Positions 33,235-41,978 of a stretch of DNA of 64,000 nucleotides are shown here, in pieces; the stretch's first letter is position 1, and the number at the start of each line of letters is the position of its first letter. Under the pieces are notes generated by a model that saw only the letters and a program-made list of their open reading frames with translations, did no database searches and was not told where the DNA came from. Origin of the DNA: Actinoalloteichus caeruleus DSM 43889 (GTDB lineage: Bacteria; Actinomycetota; Actinomycetes; Mycobacteriales; Pseudonocardiaceae); the NCBI RefSeq assembly GCF_000429185.2, contig NZ_AUBJ02000001.1:1612001-1676000 (forward strand), read 5' to 3'. The translations under genes and the position numbers were made by a program.

Positions 33235-34464
33235 CTAGGCGGACGTGGGGGCGACGGCGGGTTGGCCGGTGTCCACCGCGGTCGGCGCGGTACGCGCTGG
33301 TGGTGGCCCGAGGAGGCGTTGCCGCAGTCGCCTGGCCTGTTTGGGCATGTTCCAGCCGAGGACGCCCACGGGCCGGCCCTCCCGCCGGTAGACGGCCACG
33401 AACCCGCGGGACCCCAGTTCGCCGTCCTCGACGGTGACCTCGGCGTCGCGGGGCGGCAGGCCGTGGACCTGGAGCCTGGCGTCGAACTGGTCGGTCCAGA
33501 AGTAGGGCACGGGGGTGTACGGGCGGTCGGCACCCAGGATGTTCTGGGCGACCACCCCGGCCTGTTCGGTGGCGTTCGTGCGGTTCTCGAGTCGCATGCC
33601 GACGCCCAGGCCCTCGTGGAACCAGTGGGCGACGTCGCCGACGGCGTAGACCCCGTCGGCCGCCCGGCACCGGGAGTCGCAGCGCACTCCGCCGGTCAGG
33701 TCGAGCCCGCTGCCCGCCAGCCAGTCGGTGTTGGGCACCGATCCGAGGGCCACCAGGACGACCTCGGCCGGGATCTCCTCGCCGCCCTCCAGGGCCACCC
33801 CGGTGATCCGCCCCTCCCGGGCGACGAGCCCGGTCACGGCCCGGCCCAACCGGAGCCGCACCCCGTTGTCGGCGTGGGTCCGGCGCAGCAGGCCGGCCAC
33901 CAGCGGGCCCAGCTGCGCCTCCAGTGGCGCCGCCTGGGGCCCGGTGAGGGTGACGTCGTGCCCGGCGGCGCGGGCGGTCGCGGCGACCTCCGCCCCCAGC
34001 ACGCCGTCCCCCACCACGACCAGCCGGGTCCCGGGTCGGAGGTCCTCGCGCAGCGCCAGGCAGTCGTCGAGGGTGCGCAGCACGTGGACGCCGGCGAGAC
34101 CGTCCTGCCCCGGGAACGTCCTCGGTCGGACCCCGGTGGCGAGCACCACGACGTCCGAGCGCAGCAGCCGTCCCGACGCGGTCCGCACCACCCGCTTGCC
34201 CGCGTCGAGGGAGACCGCCGGGTCGCCGAGGACCACCCGGACGTCCAAGGCGTCCAGAGCGTCCTCCTGGCGGAGCCGCACCCGGTCCGGTGCCCAGGCC
34301 CCGGCGAGGACCTGTTTGGACAGCGGAGGCCGGTCGTAGGGCGGGTGGGTCTCCGCTCCGAGGAGGGTGACCCCGTCGGTGTACCCCCGGCGGCGCAGGG
34401 CCTCGACCGTCGCGAGCCCGGCGGCGGACGCACCGACGACGAGCACCTCCGCCGGGGTGTTCAC
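33235..34464 (-). CDS. FAD-dependent ferredoxin reductase
   Basis: 409 residues, putidaredoxin-reductase-like. FAD-binding VVGASAAGLATVEALRRRG at the N-terminus, PPYDRPPLSKQVL, the second dinucleotide fold VVVGDGVLGAEVAATARAAG for NAD(P)H, and GVYAVGDVAHWF near the C-terminal third. The GTG start overlaps the ferredoxin stop (GTGA). It passes electrons from NAD(P)H to the ferredoxin encoded just upstream, serving the two P450s of the operon. Confidence 0.92.
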   Translation of the reverse strand: MNTPAEVLVVGASAAGLATVEALRRRGYTDGVTLLGAETHPPYDRPPLSKQVLAGAWAPDRVRLRQEDALDALDVRVVLGDPAVSLDAGKRVVRTASGRLLRSDVVVLATGVRPRTFPGQDGLAGVHVLRTLDDCLALREDLRPGTRLVVVGDGVLGAEVAATARAAGHDVTLTGPQAAPLEAQLGPLVAGLLRRTHADNGVRLRLGRAVTGLVAREGRITGVALEGGEEIPAEVVLVALGSVPNTDWLAGSGLDLTGGVRCDSRCRAADGVYAVGDVAHWFHEGLGVGMRLENRTNATEQAGVVAQNILGADRPYTPVPYFWTDQFDARLQVHGLPPRDAEVTVEDGELGSRGFVAVYRREGRPVGVLGWNMPKQARRLRQRLLGPPPARTAPTAVDTGQPAVAPTSA

Positions 34465-34661
34465 GGAGCTGTCCGCAGGGTGATCGCGGCGGCGGGGCAG
34501 ACGTCGGCGGCCTCGCGGACGGCGTCGTGCAGCTCGGCCGGCGGTTCCGCGTTCAGCAGGACGACGACGCCGTCCTCGTCGCGCTGGTCGAACACGTCGG
34601 GGGCCGCCAGCACGCACGATCCCGCCCCGCAGCACTTGTCCTCGTCGACGGACACCTTCAT
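34461..34661 (-). CDS. 3Fe-4S ferredoxin for cytochrome P450
   Basis: 66 residues. Cys10, Cys16 and Cys55 (the last in VCPAAAI) match the three ligands of the P450-associated ferredoxins; the second position of the usual four-Cys motif is Ala13 in CCGAGSC, implying a 3Fe-4S cluster. Cys11 is an extra non-canonical Cys. The protein is rich in Asp/Glu, as expected for an electron shuttle. It is embedded between the TetR and reductase genes. Confidence 0.92.
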   Translation of the reverse strand: MKVSVDEDKCCGAGSCVLAAPDVFDQRDEDGVVVLLNAEPPAELHDAVREAADVCPAAAITLRTAP

Positions 34662-34702
34662 CGTTCTCGCTCCTTCGTCCTTCGTGGTGGTGGGTGGTCT
34701 CC

Positions 34703-35356
34703 TCAGCCGGTGGCCGAGGTGACGGGTGCGTACCAGAGCCCGACGATGGCGTCGACGAGCGCGGCCGCGGCGCCGTCCCAGGTGGCCTTCGGGGTCGGCC
34801 TGCCGTCGGCGAGGGCCGCCTCCCGTTCGGCGCACAGGTGGGACAGGAGGGTGCGGGCCATCACCCCGCGTTCGAGGTGGACCGGTAGTGGCAGGGTGGG
34901 CAGGCAGCGGTTGAAGCCCTCCACGATGCGACGCAGGGCCTCCGTGGTGAGCGCGTCCTCCATGATGATCCTGCGCAACGCGGGGTCGGTCAGCGCCTGG
35001 GCGCTGAAACGCGCGTACCAGGAGGGAGTGCCGAGCCGGTCCAGGTGGTCGGTGAACGGCCACACCAGGCACGCCACCCAGTCGCGCGCGTCGTGGCTGC
35101 CCTCGATGCGGGCGAGCATCCGCTCCCTGGTCGCCTCGATGGCACGGGAGTGCCTGCCGATGATGGCCCGCACCAGCTCGGTCCTGCTCCCGAAGTGGTA
35201 CCCGACGGCGAAGTTGTTGCCCTGGCCGGCCGCCTCACCCACCTGCCGGTTGGAGACGGCGGAGATCCCGCGTTCGGCGAAGAGCCGCTCGGCCGTGGTC
35301 AGGATCAGCTCCCGGGTGTCCTCCGCGCGTCGGGTCCCGTGTCCCGTGGTCACCAT
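34703..35356 (-). CDS. TetR family regulator within the P450 operon
   Basis: 217 residues (MVTTGHGTRRAEDTREL), start overlapping the end of the second P450 gene by seven bases. HTH around residues 12-60: ERLFAERGISAVSNRQVGEAAG, then QGNNFAVGYHFGSRTELV. It is clearly paralogous to the TetR at 37018, sharing AVSNRQ, AAGQGNN, AVGYHFG and LVRAI. Because it is co-transcribed with the P450s it likely gives negative feedback at the operator in front of the operon. Confidence 0.9.
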   Translation of the reverse strand: MVTTGHGTRRAEDTRELILTTAERLFAERGISAVSNRQVGEAAGQGNNFAVGYHFGSRTELVRAIIGRHSRAIEATRERMLARIEGSHDARDWVACLVWPFTDHLDRLGTPSWYARFSAQALTDPALRRIIMEDALTTEALRRIVEGFNRCLPTLPLPVHLERGVMARTLLSHLCAEREAALADGRPTPKATWDGAAAALVDAIVGLWYAPVTSATG

Positions 35357-36564
35357 CGAACCGGTAGTTCCTGGAGCCCGCCGACCACCAGCCCCTCCAC
35401 CCGCGCCAGGTCCTCGGGGGCGACGGCGAGCTCGAGCGTGGGGAGGCGGCGCAGCAGCACGGAGAGCACGGCCTGGAGTTCGGTGCGGGCGAGGGACTGC
35501 CCGAGGCAGGAGTGGCCGCCCGCTCCGAAGGCGAGGTGCGTGTTGGGGCTGCGGGTGAGGTCCAGCTGGTGGGCGTCGGGGAAGACCCGCTCGTCGCGGT
35601 TGGCGGCGCTGAGGTTGCAGACGACGGTGGTGCCCCTGGGCACGAGGGTGCCGCCGACCTCGGCGTCCTCGGTGATGTAGCGGGGGATCCCGAAGCCGCC
35701 GTTGGCGTCCATGCGCAGGAGCTCCTCCACGGCGGTCCGCACGAGGGACGGGTCGGCGACCAGCGCCTCCCAGCGTCCCCGGTCCACGAGCAGCATGCCC
35801 ACCATCTTGCCGATCATGTTCGACGTCGTCTCGTGGCCGGCGACCAGCAAGCCCTGCGCCGTCGCCAGCAGCGCCTCGTCCGGCATGACGTGCCCGTGGG
35901 TCTCCGCGGTGGCGATCAGCTCGCTGATCAGGTCCTCCCCCAGGTTCTCCCGGGTGGTCGCGATGTGGCCGACCATGTAGGCGCGGAACTCGGCCTGCGC
36001 CGCGTCGATCTCGTCCTGCTCGTAGCGGGTCAGGCTCAGCAGGGTGTTGGACCAGTAGGCGAAGCGGTCCCGGTCGGCCTCCGGCACGCCGAGCATGTCG
36101 CAGATGACCCAGACCGGCAGCGGGAAACCGACCATCGACCTGAGATCGGCGGGAGCGCCGTGCTCCAGCATGGCATCGACCAGGCGGTCGGTCATGGCCT
36201 CGATCCCCGGGCGGAGCTGGGTCATGCGCTTGGCGGTGAACCACTTGCCGACGAGCCGCCGCCACTGCTGATGGGTCTCCTCGGGCATGGCGCTGGCGAG
36301 TGCGCCGTTGAAGACCCCGCCGGACTCGTTCGCCGCGATGCGGGCGGCGTCGGGGGCGTTGAGGTGGCGGGTGAACCGGGGGTCGGAGAGCACCTGCCTG
36401 ACGTCGTCGTACCGGGTCAGCAGGGAGGCCGTGTCGCCGCTCGGCAGGGTGACCGGGGCGACCGGGCACCGCCCTCGCAGTTCGGTCCACTCCGTCGGTG
36501 GTTCCAACGCGGCCGGGGCCGGGATGGGGTAGTCCAGCTTCTGGTCGGCGTCGCCGAGTGCCAC
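35350..36564 (-). CDS. cytochrome P450, first gene of the operon
   Basis: 404 residues from GTG at 36564, preferred because GGAGG lies just upstream. The longer frame starts at ATG 36618, but that codon abuts the operator and has no ribosome site. In the 404-residue numbering AGHETT lies at 242-247 and the heme Cys is 353 in FGAGGHSCLGQSLAR; an EELLRM ExxR motif is present. The start region YPIPAPAALEPPTEW is typical of actinomycete P450s acting on small hydrophobics. The operon supplies ferredoxin and reductase, so this set is electronically self-sufficient. Confidence 0.88.
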   Translation of the reverse strand: MALGDADQKLDYPIPAPAALEPPTEWTELRGRCPVAPVTLPSGDTASLLTRYDDVRQVLSDPRFTRHLNAPDAARIAANESGGVFNGALASAMPEETHQQWRRLVGKWFTAKRMTQLRPGIEAMTDRLVDAMLEHGAPADLRSMVGFPLPVWVICDMLGVPEADRDRFAYWSNTLLSLTRYEQDEIDAAQAEFRAYMVGHIATTRENLGEDLISELIATAETHGHVMPDEALLATAQGLLVAGHETTSNMIGKMVGMLLVDRGRWEALVADPSLVRTAVEELLRMDANGGFGIPRYITEDAEVGGTLVPRGTTVVCNLSAANRDERVFPDAHQLDLTRSPNTHLAFGAGGHSCLGQSLARTELQAVLSVLLRRLPTLELAVAPEDLARVEGLVVGGLQELPVRW

Positions 36565-36617
36565 CGCGTCCTCCTGGGTGTCGATGTCCTCCGGTCCAGC
36601 TAAACGAAATCCCCCCA

Positions 36618-36639
36618 TTGAGTCAAGCGACTGACTTAC
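36618..36639. promoter_or_regulatory. TetR operator upstream of the P450 operon
   Basis: TTGAGTCAAGCGACTGACTTAC forms an imperfect dyad (TGAGTCA opposed to TGACTTA). The same element, 17 of 22 positions identical, occurs at 37855-37876 before the MFS gene. Its AT-rich sequence stands out. One or both paralogous TetR proteins are the likely binders. Confidence 0.7.
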
Positions 36640-37017
36640 GACTTCTGGAGGTGATCACCATGACACAGGGTGACGGCAGCACCGCGGACAGGTCCAGTCC
36701 CCCGAGCCGAACGGTCCAGCCCCGCGGCGACCGGATCGCCCGGACCACTACGCCCCGAGGGGGTGACCGGGCACCACCATCCCCTTCGGACCTCGGTCGA
36801 ACGCGGGCACGCCGACACCACCACGGGGGACGGCTTCCACGGGCTGAGCCTCCTGAGCACCACCCGGATCGGGGCCCGCGCGGGGAAGCAGCTCAACCAG
36901 GGACGCGGGCCGCGCCGCCGGGTGTCGGGACCTCGCGGGAGCACCCCGGCCACCACCGCCCACCCGTCCCAGCCGGACGTGGAGGACCGGTGCCGGGCGG
37001 GCACCCGAGGGCCGCGA
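36640..37017. other. region with an orphan ribosome site and start codon
   Basis: On the plus strand GGAGGTGAT (36647-36655) precedes an ATG at 36660 by an ideal distance, divergent from the P450 operon. But the reading frame that follows (MTQGDGSTADRSSPPSRT onwards) becomes Pro/Arg-rich and runs into the TetR gene at 37018. I recognise no protein. This may be the remains of a deleted divergent gene; no other feature is seen. Confidence 0.45.
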
Positions 37018-37710
37018 TCACAGCCCCGGCGGCCTCGGCCGGGAGCGCTCACCCGCGTGGGGCGCCGTCCACAGCCCGACGATGGCGTCGACGAGACCGG
37101 TGGCGGCTCCGTCCCACCCGGCACGAGGGGTGACCTCTCCTTCGGCCAGCGCCCGCTCGCGTTCCGCGCAGACGTGGAGGATGAGGTGTCGGACCATGTC
37201 CGCGCGGTCCGCCCGCACGTCGGGCGGGACCTCCGGGAGGCAGGACGACAGCTGGTCGAGCACCTCGCGCAGCGAGGGCGAGGCCAGGGACTCCTCCGCG
37301 AGGACGGGGCGGAAGGCGGGATCGGTCATCACCTGCGCGGCGAACCGGGCGAACCAGGTCGGCCCGTCCAACGAGGACAGATGGGAGGTGACCGGACGCA
37401 CCAGGCAGTCCACCCAGTCGCGGACCTCCCGCGAACCCCGCACGGCCGAGACGCACGCCACCCGCAGCTCCTCGATGGCCTCGGTGTGCCGGCGGGCGAT
37501 GGCGCGGACCAGGTCGGCCTTGGTGCCGAAGTGGTAGCCAACCGCCGCGTTGTTGCCCTGTCCCGCCGCCGCGCTGATCTGGCGGTTGGACACCGCGTAC
37601 AGGCCCTCCTCGGCGAACAGCCGTTCCGCCGTGGCGAGGATCTGACGTCGCGTGACCTCGGCCTGCGCCGCCCTCGGTCGCCTGTCGACATCCGCCACCA
37701 CGGTCACCAC
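37018..37710 (-). CDS. TetR family regulator, paralogue of the operon TetR
   Basis: 230 residues. HTH about residues 18-65 with ERLFAEEGLYAVSNRQISAAAG and QGNNAAVGYHFGTKADLV. The C-terminal half shares DWVDCLVRPVTSHL and VDAIVGLWTAP with the TetR at 34703 (DWVACLVWPFTDHL, VDAIVGLWYAP), indicating duplication. Divergent from the MFS exporter gene; the operator at 37855 lies between them. Confidence 0.9.
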   Translation of the reverse strand: MVTVVADVDRRPRAAQAEVTRRQILATAERLFAEEGLYAVSNRQISAAAGQGNNAAVGYHFGTKADLVRAIARRHTEAIEELRVACVSAVRGSREVRDWVDCLVRPVTSHLSSLDGPTWFARFAAQVMTDPAFRPVLAEESLASPSLREVLDQLSSCLPEVPPDVRADRADMVRHLILHVCAERERALAEGEVTPRAGWDGAATGLVDAIVGLWTAPHAGERSRPRPPGL

Positions 37711-37854
37711 CCTACAGGCAGCTCACGGGGTGTTCGGACCCTCGATCTTCGGTTCCCCACCCCGTGCCCGACCACCACTCCGACGATCCGATCCGACATC
37801 GTGACCTCCCTGGTCTCCGCCCGGTGACGCCCCAGTGAATCCGGCGGGACTAGG

Positions 37855-37876
37855 CTAAGTCAAGCAACTGATTTAA
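37855..37876. promoter_or_regulatory. TetR operator upstream of the MFS gene
   Basis: The core TAAGTCAAGCAACTGATTTA (37856-37875) repeats the operator of the P450 operon (shared core AGTCAAGC-n-ACTGA). It stands about 40 bases before the MFS start and 145 bases before the TetR start. Confidence 0.7.
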
Positions 37877-37914
37877 CATCGGTTCGCTCCCCTCTTCCCG
37901 ACGGAGGCTCCGCC

Positions 37915-39369
37915 ATGTCCACCGCACCCGTCCGCTCCGCCGACCCGACGGACCGACCACCGGCGAACACCGTGGTGGCCGTGCTCGCCTTCTCGGGCAT
38001 CGTCGTGTCGCTCATGCAGACGGTCGTGATCCCGCTCGTCCCGCAGTTGCCCAACCTCCTGGGAGCTCCCGCGGCCGACACGGCCTGGGCGATCACCGCG
38101 ACCCTGCTCGCCGCCGCCGTCGCGACGCCGACCATGGGCCGTCTCGGTGACATGTACGGCAAACGGCGGATGCTGCTGATCAGCCTGGCGCTCCTGGTCG
38201 CGGGCTCGGTGGTGTGCGCGCTCAGCGACAGCCTGTCGCCGATGATCGCGGGACGTGTCCTCCAGGGGTTGGCCTCCGGGGTCATCCCGCTGGGCATCAG
38301 CATCATGCGCGACGAACTGCCCGCCGAGCGGCTCGGCTCGGCCACCGCGCTGATGAGCGCCTCCCTCGGCGTGGGTGGCGCGCTGGGCCTCCCCGCCGCG
38401 GCCCTGCTCGCCGAGCAGTTCGACTGGCACGTCCTGTTCTGGACGGCGGCCGGCCTGGGGGCGTTCGCGCTGGTCCTGGTGCTGGCACTGGTCCCAGAGT
38501 CCTCGGTGCGCTCGGGCGGCCGCTTCGACCTCGTCGGCGCGCTTGGCCTCTCGGCGGCGCTGGTCTGCCTGCTCCTGGCCATCTCCAAGGGAGCGGACTG
38601 GGGCTGGGGCAGCGGAACCACCACGGGCCTGCTCGCCGCCACCGCCGCCCTGCTGGCCGCCTGGGGCTGGTGGGAGCTGCGGACCCCCGGCCCCCTGGTG
38701 GACCTGCGCACCAGCGCGCGTCCACCGGTGTTGATGACCAACCTGGCCTCGGTCGTGTTCGGCTTCTCGATGTTCGCGATGTCGCTGGTGCTGCCGCAGT
38801 TGCTGCAACTGCCCACCGGTACCGGTTACGGACTGGGCCAGTCGATGGTGGCGGTCGGCCTGGTCATGGCGCCCTCGGGGCTGGTCATGATGGCGATGGC
38901 ACCGGTGTCGGCCCGGATCTCCCGGACCAGGGGGCCGAAGACGACCCTGATCGTCGGGGCACTCGTCGTGGCGACCGGCTACGCGCTGAACCTGCTGCTG
39001 ATGACGGAGATCTGGCACCTCGTGCTGGTGTCGAGCGTCATCGGCGCCGGCGTCGGCCTGGCCTACGGCGCGATGCCCTCGCTGGTGATGGCGGCGGTTC
39101 CCGTGACGGCGACGGCGGCCGCGAACAGCCTGAACACGCTGATGCGCTCGATCGGCACCTCGGTGTCCAGCGCGGTGGCGGGGGTGGCGCTCGCCCGGAT
39201 GACGATCTCGTTCGGGTCCGACACCCTGCCGTCGCAGGACGCGTTCCGGTTGGTGATCGCGATCGGGGCGGGTGCGGCCCTCACGGCCGCCGCCGTCGCG
39301 GCCCTGATCCCCGGCCGCCGACCCACCCCGGCCACCGACCGGCCGGCCCCAGTCGCAGCCCGAGGCTGA
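37915..39369 (+). CDS. MFS exporter, DHA2 (14-helix) type
   Basis: 484 residues with about 14 hydrophobic segments. Motif A appears as GRLGDMYGKRRMLL between helices 2 and 3, and motif C-like GVGGALGLPAAALLAEQF in helix 5, the antiporter signature of drug exporters. A ribosome site (GGAGG) precedes the ATG. Shares an operator with the P450 operon, so it may export the P450 product or a toxicant that the P450s modify. Confidence 0.9.
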   Translation: MSTAPVRSADPTDRPPANTVVAVLAFSGIVVSLMQTVVIPLVPQLPNLLGAPAADTAWAITATLLAAAVATPTMGRLGDMYGKRRMLLISLALLVAGSVVCALSDSLSPMIAGRVLQGLASGVIPLGISIMRDELPAERLGSATALMSASLGVGGALGLPAAALLAEQFDWHVLFWTAAGLGAFALVLVLALVPESSVRSGGRFDLVGALGLSAALVCLLLAISKGADWGWGSGTTTGLLAATAALLAAWGWWELRTPGPLVDLRTSARPPVLMTNLASVVFGFSMFAMSLVLPQLLQLPTGTGYGLGQSMVAVGLVMAPSGLVMMAMAPVSARISRTRGPKTTLIVGALVVATGYALNLLLMTEIWHLVLVSSVIGAGVGLAYGAMPSLVMAAVPVTATAAANSLNTLMRSIGTSVSSAVAGVALARMTISFGSDTLPSQDAFRLVIAIGAGAALTAAAVAALIPGRRPTPATDRPAPVAARG

Positions 39370-39724
39370 GGGACCACCTCCCCGTCACCCATCCCCTGGT
39401 GCGCCCGGAGGCCGTCGCTGATCGCCCGGCCTCCGGCTTCGCCGCTGGCACGCGGACTTCCCGGGTCCCGCTGGCACCCCACACCGGACATGGCACCGGG
39501 CCGCACCCCTTCCTGGGGTGCCCGCCCTCGGAACGTGACCGCCGACCAGCACGGGGAAGTACGTACTTGTTGAACATGGAGATCCCCACCTCGCCCGGGG
39601 ATCGGCGCCGATCAAGCCCGCCCACCACCAGGTACACCGAAACCAGCGCCCCTGGCCATCGTCAGCCCCCTCCCATGACACCCACCAGTTGCAAAAAGTA
39701 CGGACTTACGTAATACTCGTGGCC
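39370..39724. promoter_or_regulatory. control region with two AAGTACGnACTT palindromes
   Basis: AAGTACGTACTT at 39557-39568 is a perfect 12-base palindrome, and AAGTACGGACTT at 39696-39707 is its near-copy 139 bases on, ending 17 bases before the regulator start. The second sits between TTGCAA (39689) and TAATAC (39711), a weak promoter. Likely operators of the winged-helix protein. No gene is seen in the rest of this stretch. Confidence 0.55.
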
Positions 39725-40252
39725 ATGACGGACGAATCCGGGTCCACCGAGGAGCGCCTCGCGGCCCTGGAGGAGAGGGTGCGAGCCCTCGAAGCCCGCT
39801 GGGCCGAGGACGCCACCTCGGCACCTGAGGCAGCGGACCTCGCCGAACGGTTCTGGGTGCTGCGGGGCCTGCGCCAACGGATGCCCGCCGACGCCGGAGG
39901 GCTGGTCTACGCGGGCGTCCTCCGGGACGCCGCCACTCCGGTGGAGTGGCAGTACGGGCACTCCTCCGAGGAGCTGTTGGCACTGGAGAGCCCGGACGCG
40001 GAGTCCACAGCGGACCGCCTCGCCGCGCTGGGCTCACCGGTCCGGCTGCGCCTGCTCCGCGAGGTGCTCAACGGCGTCACCAGCGCGGCGGAGCTGGCAT
40101 CGCTGGACTCGATGGGCACCAAGGGGCAGGTCTACCACCACGTCCGCATCCTGACCGCCGCCGGCTGGTTGCGGTCGGTGGGCCGAGGCGCGCTGGAGGT
40201 TCCGCCCGCCAGGGTCATCCCGCTGCTGCTCGCCCTCGCGGCGGCGCGCTGA
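39725..40252 (+). CDS. ArsR-like winged-helix regulator
   Basis: 175 residues starting MTDESGSTEERLAALEERVRALE, an N-terminal coiled coil likely for dimerisation. The C-terminal half (about 95-170) is an ArsR-type winged helix: RLAALGSPVRLRLLREVLNGV, ELASLDSMGTKGQVYHHVRILTAAGWL. The middle carries QYGHSSEELLAL. It is followed by a beta-lactamase-like hydrolase and a membrane protein on the same strand, a combination that recurs in actinomycetes and Bacillus. Probably controls those genes. Confidence 0.85.
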   Translation: MTDESGSTEERLAALEERVRALEARWAEDATSAPEAADLAERFWVLRGLRQRMPADAGGLVYAGVLRDAATPVEWQYGHSSEELLALESPDAESTADRLAALGSPVRLRLLREVLNGVTSAAELASLDSMGTKGQVYHHVRILTAAGWLRSVGRGALEVPPARVIPLLLALAAAR

Positions 40253-40328
40253 CGACGCGTTCCCGCCGCCGACGCCGTCCACACCCAGGTTCCACGACAT
40301 CCGCGCACCGACACCAGGGGGAACAGCC

Positions 40329-41411
40329 ATGCCTTCGTTACCGCTACCCGCCCGCTCCTCGACCGTGGTCGCGCTGGTCACCACCGCCGCGCTGAGCATC
40401 GGGATCCACACCGCGCCAGGCCCGTCCCAGTTGCCCGAGGACGCGCACGGCGGGCGAGAGCTCACCGACCTCGTGCTGGAGATCGCCGGCGAGGACCACC
40501 GGGCGCTCGCCGCCGCCGTCGTGACACCGGAAGGCCGCCACACGACCGTCATCGGCACCGACCACGACTCCCGTTTCGAGGCCGGTTCCATCACCAAGGG
40601 CATCACCGGCCTGCTGTTGGCCGACGCGATCGACCGGGGCGAGGTCACGGCGGACACCCGCGTCGGGACGCTGCTCGACCAGCTCGAGGGCACCCCGGCC
40701 GGGGAGGCGACCCTGGCGGAACTGGCCACCCACACCTCCGGACTGCCACCGCAGATCCCCTCCCGCCGCCAGTACCTGCTGAACCTGTGGGCGAGTTGGA
40801 CCGGATCGTTCCCCTACCCGTCGAGCACCGAGGACCGGCTCGCCGAGGTCGCCGAGCTCGCGGCGGACTCCGAACCCGGCACCTACTCCAACGTGGCGTT
40901 CGAGGTCCTGGGAGCCGCGCTGGGCGAGGTCGCCGGCCAGGACTACCCGGAGCTCGCGCGGGACCGGGTCCTCGACCCGGTCGGCCTGGCCGACGCGCAC
41001 ATCCCGACCAGCCCGGCCGAACTGGACCGGCGGGACCTCCTCGGGGAGGACGCGTCCGGTCGGACCGTCGCCGCCTGGGCGGGCGAGTCGATGGCACCCG
41101 CGGGTGGCCTGCGGATCCACGCCGACGACCTGGCCGTCCTGCTGTCGGCGTTGCTGGACGGGACCGCACCGGGCATGGACGCCCTCGAACCCCGTGGTGA
41201 GCTGGGGCCCGACCGGATCGGCTGGGCGTGGATCACCACCGAGACCGAGGACGGACGGCAGGTGGTGTGGCACAACGGCCACACGTCCGGGTTCGCCGCG
41301 TTCCTCGGGGTCGACCGGGAGGCGGGGACCGGGGTGGCCCTGGTGTCCGCGACCGGGCAGTGGGTCGACGCGGCAGGCTGGGAACTGCTGGCGAGGTCGG
41401 GAGAACTCTGA
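40329..41411 (+). CDS. serine beta-lactamase-like hydrolase (class C/PBP fold)
   Basis: 360 residues. N-terminal signal or anchor helix (SSTVVALVTTAALSIGI). Catalytic SxxK is S87-I-T-K90 in FEAGSITKG, the YxN motif is YSN in GTYSNVAFEVLG near residue 198, and HNGHTSG replaces the KTG box. That pattern suits the broad serine hydrolase family (esterases, D-aminopeptidases, non-resistance beta-lactamase homologues) rather than a true AmpC. Stop overlaps the next gene as TGATG. It works outside or at the membrane; substrate unknown. Confidence 0.87.
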   Translation: MPSLPLPARSSTVVALVTTAALSIGIHTAPGPSQLPEDAHGGRELTDLVLEIAGEDHRALAAAVVTPEGRHTTVIGTDHDSRFEAGSITKGITGLLLADAIDRGEVTADTRVGTLLDQLEGTPAGEATLAELATHTSGLPPQIPSRRQYLLNLWASWTGSFPYPSSTEDRLAEVAELAADSEPGTYSNVAFEVLGAALGEVAGQDYPELARDRVLDPVGLADAHIPTSPAELDRRDLLGEDASGRTVAAWAGESMAPAGGLRIHADDLAVLLSALLDGTAPGMDALEPRGELGPDRIGWAWITTETEDGRQVVWHNGHTSGFAAFLGVDREAGTGVALVSATGQWVDAAGWELLARSGEL

Positions 41412-41803
41412 TGGAGGCACCCCTGCTGGGCGCGGTCCCCGCCCTCGTGGCCCTCGTGTTCATCGGGGTGCTCCTCACCAGGGCGTGGGGTCGCGGGAAG
41501 GCCGCGGCCAGGGACAGGTACGCCCTGGTGAGCGGAACGGTGGACGCCGTCGTGATCGCCTCGGTGGCGCGGGTGCTCGTCGCACCCCACGGCATGACGT
41601 CCTGGGGGTGGGCGATCAGCTGGGGCTGGGTCGCTGCCTGCGGCGCGATCGGCGTCGGGGTCGCGGGCGCCTGCCTGCGCTGGCGGTCCTTGCCCTGGGA
41701 CGCGCCCACCAGGGCGGACCGCGCTCCCCGCCCCCGCCTGCGCGGAGTGCTCAGTGGCGCCTACGTGGCGGCGGGCGCGGCACTCGTCGTGCTCGTCAGC
41801 TAG
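41411..41803 (+). CDS. small membrane protein coupled to the hydrolase
   Basis: 130 residues, four helices (LLGAVPALVALVFIGVLL, VDAVVIASVARVLV, ISWGWVAACGAIGVGVAGA, GAYVAAGAALVVLV). Its ATG shares a base with the hydrolase stop, so the two are translationally coupled. No family recognised; the pairing suggests an anchor or partner for the hydrolase. Confidence 0.75.
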   Translation: MEAPLLGAVPALVALVFIGVLLTRAWGRGKAAARDRYALVSGTVDAVVIASVARVLVAPHGMTSWGWAISWGWVAACGAIGVGVAGACLRWRSLPWDAPTRADRAPRPRLRGVLSGAYVAAGAALVVLVS

Positions 41804-41978
41804 TCGGCGTCATTCGGCCCACGGACCGGGCGCGCGCTCGCTCACCGGTCCGCCCCGCCGTCGCACGCCACCGCGTCCACCCCGGCGGCGCATCCGCTCC
41901 AGGCGCATCGGGTAGTCGACTCGCCCCCGATGGCTCCGCGCCCGCTGAGGTGAGGGAAACCCCGGTCGACCGCCTCGG

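Noticed and set aside
31987-34722. 911-codon plus-strand frame over the P450 and reductase genes
   Set aside because: Antisense shadow of well-supported P450, reductase and ferredoxin genes; composition rich in Gly, Arg, His and Val without any family.
31942-39369. Natural-product gene cluster around the P450s
   Set aside because: No PKS, NRPS, terpene cyclase or other scaffold enzyme is present in the window; the unit is better described as a P450/electron-transfer/export circuit.
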